64,000 nt of DNA, taken from contig NC_065895.1 of assembly GCF_905147045.1 (NCBI RefSeq), positions 1,183,001 through 1,247,000 on the forward strand. The letters are read 5' to 3'. The notes beneath the pieces are model-generated. The model was given only the letters and a program-made list of their open reading frames with translations, did no database searches and was not told where the DNA came from. This document shows positions 57,117-64,000 of this stretch, in pieces. Numbering within the stretch: the stretch's first letter is position 1; every line of letters starts with the position of its first letter. Source of the stretch: Nymphalis io. Lineage: Eukaryota > Arthropoda > Insecta > Lepidoptera > Nymphalidae. The position numbers were made by a program, and so were the translations under genes.

Positions 57117-60100
57117 CTGTAAAAAATATTTTTATAAATAATGATTTTAAGATATTCCATTAATGTCAATAATATTTAAAAAATGCTATTTATTTGATGT
57201 TATATATTAATCTATTGACCATTTTGAACTTGTAGTGTGAAAATATTGGTATTTCACAGACAAGAACTTATAAGTAGATATTATTTATACTATTATAAAT
57301 ACGAAAGTTACTTTTTGTCTGCCTGTTAAGCTCAACGGCTAAACCACTGAACTTGAACCCCAAGGAAGGACATCGGTTACTTTTTTTATAAAACCTGGGT
57401 TTTATTAAAAATTTAAGAATTAAATTATCGATGTAATGTCACAAACGACATAACGTGTATTTGACGTTGTCAAAACAAACATAACCTTGATACTTTTGTC
57501 GTTATTATTGTAACAAAAAAAGAGGAACGGGCCGACGTATATTTAGTAGCGTACACTGGGTGTGACTAAGCGATACTAAATCAGATTTCAGCGGCTGGAG
57601 AAATGTTAGTCACGATTATTATTCATACGTATAATTAAACCGTTGACATTCTGTTTACAAACAAGATATTAGATCTGTCATAATTGTGCAAAAAGTTATT
57701 AAATATTATCTACAGGTATTCGATTTTTATGATTTCTATATTAATCGAAAATAATTTTTGATTTAGTTTTATATTAATTTTTGTTTTAGAATACCTCTAC
57801 GTTAGAATGATTAATTGAGATTGATAAATTGATAATATAAAAATAATAAAATATAACTTGTATTTTATGTAACTTAGATTTATATGATATTTATAAAAAT
57901 TAGATTTCAGTACAATTACAATTTCGTAGGATTTATGTTTATACGAATAATATATTACTTTATATCATCGTTTTATTCCTTAGATAGTGACACAAGTTAT
58001 CGAGTTCAAGGTAACGAATATATAGCACCTAGTGTGCGCCAACCGGCGGCTCTCGTCACTGACCTGCAGCTTGTACCCGTACTGCGAGGTGTAGAAGGTG
58101 GGCGACACGAGCTCCACGCCGTCCTTGGCGCGCGCGTCGGCCATGCGCGCGGCCCAGTCCGGCACGCGCCACACCAGCGCGCCCGAGCACGACGCGCCCA
58201 GCCGCGCCACCGCGCCGCGCAGCGCGTCCAGCTGCCGCGCCTGCCGCGCCGCCAGCGCGCACACCAGCGACAGGTGCGACTGCGCGCTCTCCTCCGCGTG
58301 CCGCTCCAGCGCCGGCCGCGTGCCCTGCGGACGACCGCGCGTTAGCTAAGCGTTCGGAGCTTCTCGCGAAGTGCGGCCTGTGCTTTGCGGCGAGTTGCTT
58401 TCGGCTTATGATAACATTAATGACTCTGATTCTAAGCTCCTGAAAGTCGTGCTAACCGTTTTAACTCACACGTAAGAAAAAAAAATGGCAACATTTTTAA
58501 TTCTATCTAAATTAACATAGACGCTGCAGAATTGACGCCATCATAGTATGCTTGAATTATAATTGTTTAATCTGTAACTAATTACTGTGAGCAGAATAAC
58601 TGTGCTTATTTCATTAAAGATAATATTTAATCTGTACTGACAAGCGTTCCATTTATATTTCAATATAGTTTAAAAATAGAAACATGTATCTCGTCCCTAT
58701 TAAAGTAATTATCTGCAGCGTGCTTATTGCATAATCTTTAAACGCAACACCGAGTACATTAACATAAATCGATGTCAATGGCATGAAATAACTGCACTAT
58801 CAATTAATATTTATTATTTACTCACTCATCACAACGACACATAAATCAATAAACAACTTTACTTTTATAATAAATATTGTAATAGTGCTTTCAATAATTC
58901 CACATTTCATTTTCAAACAAAATAATGTTATTTCCACACGTTGACACGACAGTGGCGATAGCAGAAATGAAGCAATATTTTTGGAGAATATAATAATATA
59001 TTTATGTTATTATTCAATATTGCATATTCGGTTTACGAGGTCAACTATCGATAGGAAATGTTTTATGGTTTTGAAACTATCGCTTGCCAAAATGATCGCC
59101 GAATCGAATCGCGCAAACTATTCGAAACTATGCCTCACCTTGAACCGACAACCCGCGTCCCGGTAGGCGCAGGGCACGGTCCCCGCGGCGCAGTGGTCGC
59201 GCAGGTGCGCGTCGAGCTCGTCGCGCGCGGGCGCGGCCGAGCAGCGCTGCGGGCACGGCACGGGCGCGCGCGAGCACAGCGCGCCGTGCGCCGACACCGT
59301 GTCCTGCAACGAGATACCGAGATACTAAGTTACATTGTAATTCTGCAGTTCATTCATTATTTATATATGTGTGAAGATATTTATTTTATGTCCGGTTTAT
59401 TAAACGTGACGTAGCTCACCTGCGTGTACCGCTGACCGCAATGTCTGCAGGGCACGAGCCGTTTGCTGCAGTGTTGCTGGACGTGTTGCTGTGTGTGTCT
59501 GCGCTGCACTTTCGCGCCGCATTTGTTCTCGCAGTACACTGGCTCGTGACCGCAGTTACCTTGATGCTCCTACAATATACCAATAAACATTATAATTTTA
59601 TTTAATTTCTTGATTAAAATGACGATTTCTGGGCACAAAATTGCGCAATTTTGGAAAGTAGAAGATGAATATAAGATTGGCTTACCTCAAGCGCACTTCC
59701 TGAAAACTCCTTCCCACAGTGCTCACAGTTTGCTCTGCGACGCGGGCACGTGTAGCGCAAGTGGTCCTGCATGAGCACGCGCGGGATCATCGCACCGCAC
59801 TGAGCAGCACAGAGCACAGCATCGTGCTTGCATGTGTTTAAGTGCGCCTGGAGATAACATTATATAAAATTTATTTGGTTTCTTTAATAACTATTTATAT
59901 AAATATTAATAATTCATAATGTTTTTCTTCGTTTAACATTTTTATGTATATAATATTTTTAACGACCACTAGTCTCGGGGATATATTTATTATATAAGTA
60001 AACGATTAGTGTTTTTCATACATTACAATTAAAAGTTATGTAAAGTAATAATAACTTCATAATGATTAATTTTAAATACCTAGTTATTCTTAAATGATGT

Positions 60101-60474
60101 CAAGTTGATTAGAAATACTCATATCGTTTAAACAATTATATATGTACGTATTCAATATTTTAACTGTAACAAATTACATACTCACAACATAGATAAGAAA
60201 TGTAACAAACATTCGAAATCTCTAGATATTTGGAACAGCACGTGTCAGTGGTAAAGATAAAGAAATGTGTCGAATCCGACGTAAGAGCATAAAAATGATC
60301 GATACGACCGTTTACGATACGCCCTCCTAACTTTATCTTAACAAATATTTACGATTCCCAGCCACTCACCTTCAGCTTGCGGAGCTCGTCCGACCATTGA
60401 CATCCTTCTTTATGATGGATGCAGTACACCACAGAGCCCATTATCGCCTTTTCCGATTCCGGGTCCGGGTATAT
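56763..60474 (-). CDS. Traf4: TRAF4-type TNF-receptor-associated factor (six 3' exons, 5' incomplete)
   Basis: Cytoplasmic adaptor that trimerises through its C-terminal domain and links receptors or junction proteins to kinase signalling (JNK in insects). Six exons on the minus strand, 60474-60370, 59847-59686, 59569-59420, 59303-59139, 58324-58064 and 57116-56763, give 398 visible residues ending in TAG. Every junction is GT-AG and every intron phase 0. Residues 1-210 hold a series of TRAF-type Cys/His zinc fingers beginning IYPDPESEKA; residues about 215-240 are a short coiled-coil-like linker; residues about 243-398 are the MATH/TRAF-C domain with LVWRV, SPTFYTSQYGYKL, LNGNGAGEGTHMS, WPFAHTVSF and FVKDDVMFLRV. 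The GNG-GEGTH and FGFPRF features favour TRAF4 over TRAF6. The region before IYPDPE, a RING finger in vertebrate TRAF4, is not found in the window. Confidence 0.93.
58064..58324 (-). CDS. Traf4: Traf4 exon: last zinc-finger part, linker, start of MATH
   Basis: Acceptor GTCGTCCGCAG|GGC, donor CTGCAG|GTCAGT. Eighty-seven codons, from GTRPALERHAEESAQSHL to the FYTSQYGYKLQ block. GC is extreme (nearly all third positions are G or C) compared with about 30% GC around it. Confidence 0.93.
59139..59303 (-). CDS. Traf4: Traf4 exon: TRAF zinc finger
   Basis: Acceptor CGTTGCAG|GAC, donor TTCAAG|GTGAGG. Fifty-five codons with Cys/His spacing of a TRAF finger (CPQRC, HLRDHC, CAYRDAGC). GC extreme like the next exon. 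Confidence 0.92.
59420..59569 (-). CDS. Traf4: Traf4 exon: TRAF zinc finger
   Basis: Acceptor ATTGTAG|GAG, donor ACGCAG|GTGAGC. Fifty codons from EHQGNCGHEPVYC to PCRHCGQRYTQ. Contains the YCENKCGA block typical of TRAF4. Confidence 0.92.
59686..59847 (-). CDS. Traf4: Traf4 exon: TRAF zinc finger
   Basis: Acceptor TTATCTCCAG|GCG, donor CTTGAG|GTAAGC. Fifty-four codons from AHLNTCKHDAVLC to CEHCGKEFSGSALE. Confidence 0.93.
60370..60474 (-). CDS. Traf4: Traf4 exon: first visible, entry to zinc fingers
   Basis: Acceptor TTTGTTACAG|ATA, donor CTGAAG|GTGAGT. Thirty-five codons: IYPDPESEKAIMGSVV, YCIHHKEGCQW and the start of the first complete finger. In the family this segment follows the RING or the N-terminal leader, so at least one more exon lies upstream (higher coordinates). 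Confidence 0.92.
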
Positions 60475-63400
60475 CTGTAACAAACAAACAATTATTGAGA
60501 CTCGAATTTAACACAAATCAACTCACCCTTAATCTGAATATTTACGTTATTCCTTTTAAATATGTGGTTTGTTGACACTTTCTTTAACTTATTTACTATA
60601 TATTTGAACATTTTGAATGCGTAGTAAGAAATACACGACGTCAAAAGCAAAGGTTGCAGTAAAGACTGATGGAAGCGCTAGGCGCTGGCATAACGGATTA
60701 TATAGGACATCGTGATCAAAAATAAACCAATACTGAAAGAGGCGTAAGCGTACCGTGCGTTGGAATATGGAACACATCGTATCAAAATATGCAAAATGGC
60801 CGACAGTTTGTTTTTCGCGCGCTGTTATATTGACACGAGACGGGAGCACTCGCGGCAAGGGCTCGACGCTAAATGACATTCCCGTTTGAACATTTTCGTT
60901 ATCTTTATGGGTGCAACGAACAGATGGCTGACGCCGTGGACCACCGTCCCTAGTGTTTGTGTCGAGATAAGCGTGATTTTTCACTTCCCAAACCAGCTGG
61001 GTAATGAGGCGAGCAAATAAACTTGTTAGAATCTCTAGTGCGTTCCCTTTCACACGACAGAGTTAATTATTCTCTGAACCTTTTCAAGATGGTGGATCGC
61101 ATTCGTTTGTATAAGTGTAAACAAACAAGGCGAACAGATAAAACAACACAAAATTGTTTGTAAACAACGCTAGCAAACGATTCTTAGCATCTGAAACATC
61201 TTTCACTATCTACCCTCAAAGATGTCAAAGCCAACAGCAGCTTCAATTCTAGTCCGCTTAGAGCGACATTAACAGACGTTACGACATACAAAGATTACTT
61301 CTCATTTAGTTGTTTGTTAAAACATTAAAACAAACGAGCGTTGGATGTTGAATCATTCATAAAAACGAAAGATCAAATAGTTTATAGTGCGATGCGTTCT
61401 ATTTACACTGATGCATGTGGTCATCGGCATGGATGCTGCATAACCGTACCACCTTAGGATCTATAGCATTAACTCAAATTGAACACTTAATCCTATCGAT
61501 TACCGCACGGGATAATAGCTCTAACACTTTGGCATTAAAAGCGACGTTTCCGTGGTATCTGAGCATCCAATGGACGCTCTTAAAGTCAGCAGTGTATAAA
61601 TTTACAAATTTAGAATGTTATTTGTGTCGTATTCTAAAAAGATGGACCGCGATGTGTTGAACTCTCCCGCATCGCTCAATTATAGAACGCGTTGTACCGT
61701 AAACAGAATAGAAGCGAAATGTCATAGAATTGTACCATTGCAACGGCGCTTACGACTTATGGATAATTATGTTTTGAGAAAGATGAAAATTGTATTCCTG
61801 TAACGTGCGTTCATCACTTCGTTGCCTAAAAGTCATACCAATTAATAATTAATGAATTTTAAATTAATTTAGTTCAATGTGAGTAATATTTTAAAAGTTA
61901 TAAAATTAAACTATACATGGTAAAGGAATGCAGTCAAAGTGAACATGAAATGCCGAATGGACACCGGACTTTACACCTACACGACTATGAAAACAAAATT
62001 ATCAATAACAAGCCTACATTATACTTTTAAATATTATTTTAATACTATTTTATTAATAGTTTTTATACCAGTAAATGTTATGTTTAAATAAAGAATTATT
62101 CTTTTATTCTTTTACTAAAACTTAATTAAATAACGTTCAGCAATTTTGCTCTAAATTATATATAATTATTTTTAACATCTAATTTGTATTACTTGCGTTA
62201 TATTTTTACAATTACTTAATTTGTTAAATTGCAATAAAACATTTTGAAAATAGAATTTGTATTTAATTTTATTTCGATTAAATTTATAATACTTAGAAAA
62301 ACATAAAAATTTAGTACTTTGACGCCAAAACAATCAATAAAAAAAATAATTATGGGTAGCAAAATTATTAAGCGAGGTCTAACAAATACTATAAACCTAT
62401 AAAGGAAGGCCGACGTCTGCGTGTGTGGGTGATGTGATGCAATTATCATAGCTTTGTGGGCGGTACTTATTGATTTCGTCGGTGAACATTTTATTCCTTT
62501 TACGTCCAGAAACCAGTTCTTATATTAACGTTTCACAAGTAAACTTCGACGATACCTATTTTAAACAAGATAATTATTTATTATTTACGATGTATGTAAT
62601 TGCAATAATTTTAATATAGCATTGCAATAATATTACTGGAATTTTGACGACCGGGTGGCGTTTCATTGGCGTTAGTGATGTCTGCTGCACCATCAGTTGA
62701 TCGTTTTATGTTAAATTCCTTTGCGCGGTGTTGCTTTATGTTAAAATTGATAAGTATTTTTATTTATAATTGAAGTAATACTCACTAGCAAAATACTAGT
62801 CACGCCTACACCCGTAGAATATAAAAAAAAACTATTTATGTGCGTTTTAGCGCGACACATTTATCTAATTCCAAACACATATGATCATTTTTATTTGTAT
62901 TGGTGTTCTAATAAGAATCCCTTCTTACTGCTACCTTCTATTATGAAACGAAGCTCTCCTATATTGTATTTAAATTTAAAGCTTTGCTTTGCTACTCAGA
63001 CAAAATACATGTCTTTTATATACATACATATCACAATGTTCGTTTGTCGTGTTGTTAATTAAAAATTAACATATTTTATTACAACTTTCCATACAAGTAT
63101 GTGTCGGTAATAACACGTAATCATTAGCGATTTAACTTGCAATATTTGTTTGTTAGTTTGTTTAGGTTAAATCTTGTAAGCTGAATTAGAATCACTTCCT
63201 CTTATTCTACAGAGTTGAAATTTGACATATTAGTGACGGGTTAGTTCCGAAGATAATGCATTTTTATGGTGATCGTGAGCTTACCGTACGACAAAGATTG
63301 GCTCCAGACGAAGGAACTCAGCAACGATCAATAGCATAGATACGATTTTTATCACATATAAAAACTTATTGATTTTTTTTTTAAATATTATTTTATTAAG

Positions 63401-64000
63401 GATATTTGGTGTGCCAGTTATTTTCTTTTTTTCAAAGTTTATTTAAGATGAATTCGTCTACACAAACTAATAGATGTTAAAAACCTTTACCATCTTAGTG
63501 GTAGTGGTTAGTGCATTAACAGTTTGTGAGTGATGACCACATTTGGGAAAAACTAATTGACGTATTCCTTAAACGTATGTTTTCTTTAAAAGGACCAGCA
63601 CATGACAAGATACTAGACTTTAATATATCATTGAGCCGAAATGGTGGAGTGTTAACAACACGTGAATCTTACCCGAAAATTGGGGAGGGGTGCCCGACCA
63701 TGAATCACTAATTTTTCATGTAGTTAATTTACGTTCATTAAGTTTAGTTACAAGAACCTACTTGAATAGATTTTATTGACATTTTGTTTCAAAGGTTAAA
63801 CATATTTGTTCTGCCTACAAAACTGATGAAAATATATAAAGAACAATAAATTTGTTTTAATTGCAAAACGTGCGCAATTGAGTTAACACAGAAAGCCAAG
63901 CGTTATTTTTATCACAATTACATATAATAATTGGTAAGCTGTGTCCGGTGTTAGAGACATCATTTATATTATGATTAATTGAATATAGTTGCAGCCCTTC
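60475..64000. other. Traf4 5' intron and upstream DNA
   Basis: No Traf4 exon is recognised here. About 60590-61110 is GC richer and has a 154-codon frame on the minus strand (60589-61053) without a known domain; it may be promoter or alternative 5' exon sequence. A worn Metulj-like fragment lies at 63633-63745 (GCCGAAATGGTGGAGTG, ACGTGAATCTTACCCG). Confidence 0.45.
63633..63745 (+). repeat. Worn Metulj-like SINE head
   Basis: The head keeps AACACGTGAATCTTA, followed by a damaged box B and AATTTTTCATGTAGTTAATT. Truncated in the body. Confidence 0.55.

Noticed and set aside
57884..58345. 153-codon plus-strand frame over GC-rich DNA
   Set aside because: It is the antisense shadow of the Traf4 exon at 58064-58324; its Arg/Ala/His richness comes from GC-rich codons read on the wrong strand.
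59058..59414. 118-codon plus-strand frame
   Set aside because: Antisense shadow of the Traf4 zinc-finger exon at 59139-59303, with no domain of its own.
63285..63337. Possible minus-strand first exon of Traf4 (ATG at 63337, donor-like CG|GTAAGC)
   Set aside because: Seventeen hydrophobic codons end in phase 2, which does not fit the phase-0 acceptor of the first visible Traf4 exon, and the peptide resembles nothing known in the family.
1..64000. CRISPR array, bacterial operons, horizontally transferred toxin or defence genes
   Set aside because: No regularly spaced direct repeats, no bacterial-type gene clusters and no such domains were seen; recurrent sequences are explained by SINE and LINE-related families.

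Overview
This is a 64 kb piece of an AT-rich, intron-containing animal genome, almost certainly a butterfly or moth (Lepidoptera), probably a nymphalid. The basis is the dense load of short repeats typical of that order: a tRNA-headed SINE with a long conserved body that I recognise as Metulj-like, and a second family carrying the core GACCACTTACCATCAGGTGG. Two conserved host genes with insect-like exons are present. Nothing here is bacterial and there is no CRISPR array. I did not find a clearly new multi-gene system.

Layout. Positions 1-4505 hold a nearly complete, apparently young Ty3/Gypsy LTR retrotransposon: the last 46 nt of the 5' LTR, a primer-binding site, gag, pol (protease, RT, RNase H, integrase), a purine tract and a full 3' LTR. 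Both frames are open and the 46 visible 5' LTR bases match the 3' LTR exactly. Positions 4506-50346 (about 46 kb) have no gene I can name. They contain at least ten substantial Metulj-like SINE copies plus remnants, at least ten copies of the second repeat, fragments of other SINE/LINE families, microsatellites, and patches of higher GC that look more like conserved regulatory DNA than like genes. One short open segment at 16876-16986, ending in a consensus splice donor, is a candidate exon of an unknown gene.

Positions 50347-53975 (+) encode the GINS subunit PSF2 in three exons. Intron 1 holds a SINE; intron 2 holds two repeat copies, a TA microsatellite and a dead RTE-type LINE. Positions 56763-60474 (-) encode the last six visible exons of a TRAF4-type adaptor (TRAF zinc fingers plus the MATH/TRAF-C domain); its N-terminal exon or exons are not identified. 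PSF2 and Traf4 converge tail to tail, about 2.8 kb apart between stop codons.

The two host genes do unrelated jobs (replicative helicase assembly and receptor/JNK-type signalling) and show no sign of working together. The most useful second-look items are the gag-stop/pol-start overlap, the unassigned candidate exon, an inverted pair of 18-nt tRNA-Lys-type primer-binding sequences, twin hairpins at 48.1 kb, overlapping homeodomain-type palindromes at 22.3 kb, and the all-phase-0, locally GC-extreme exon structure of Traf4.
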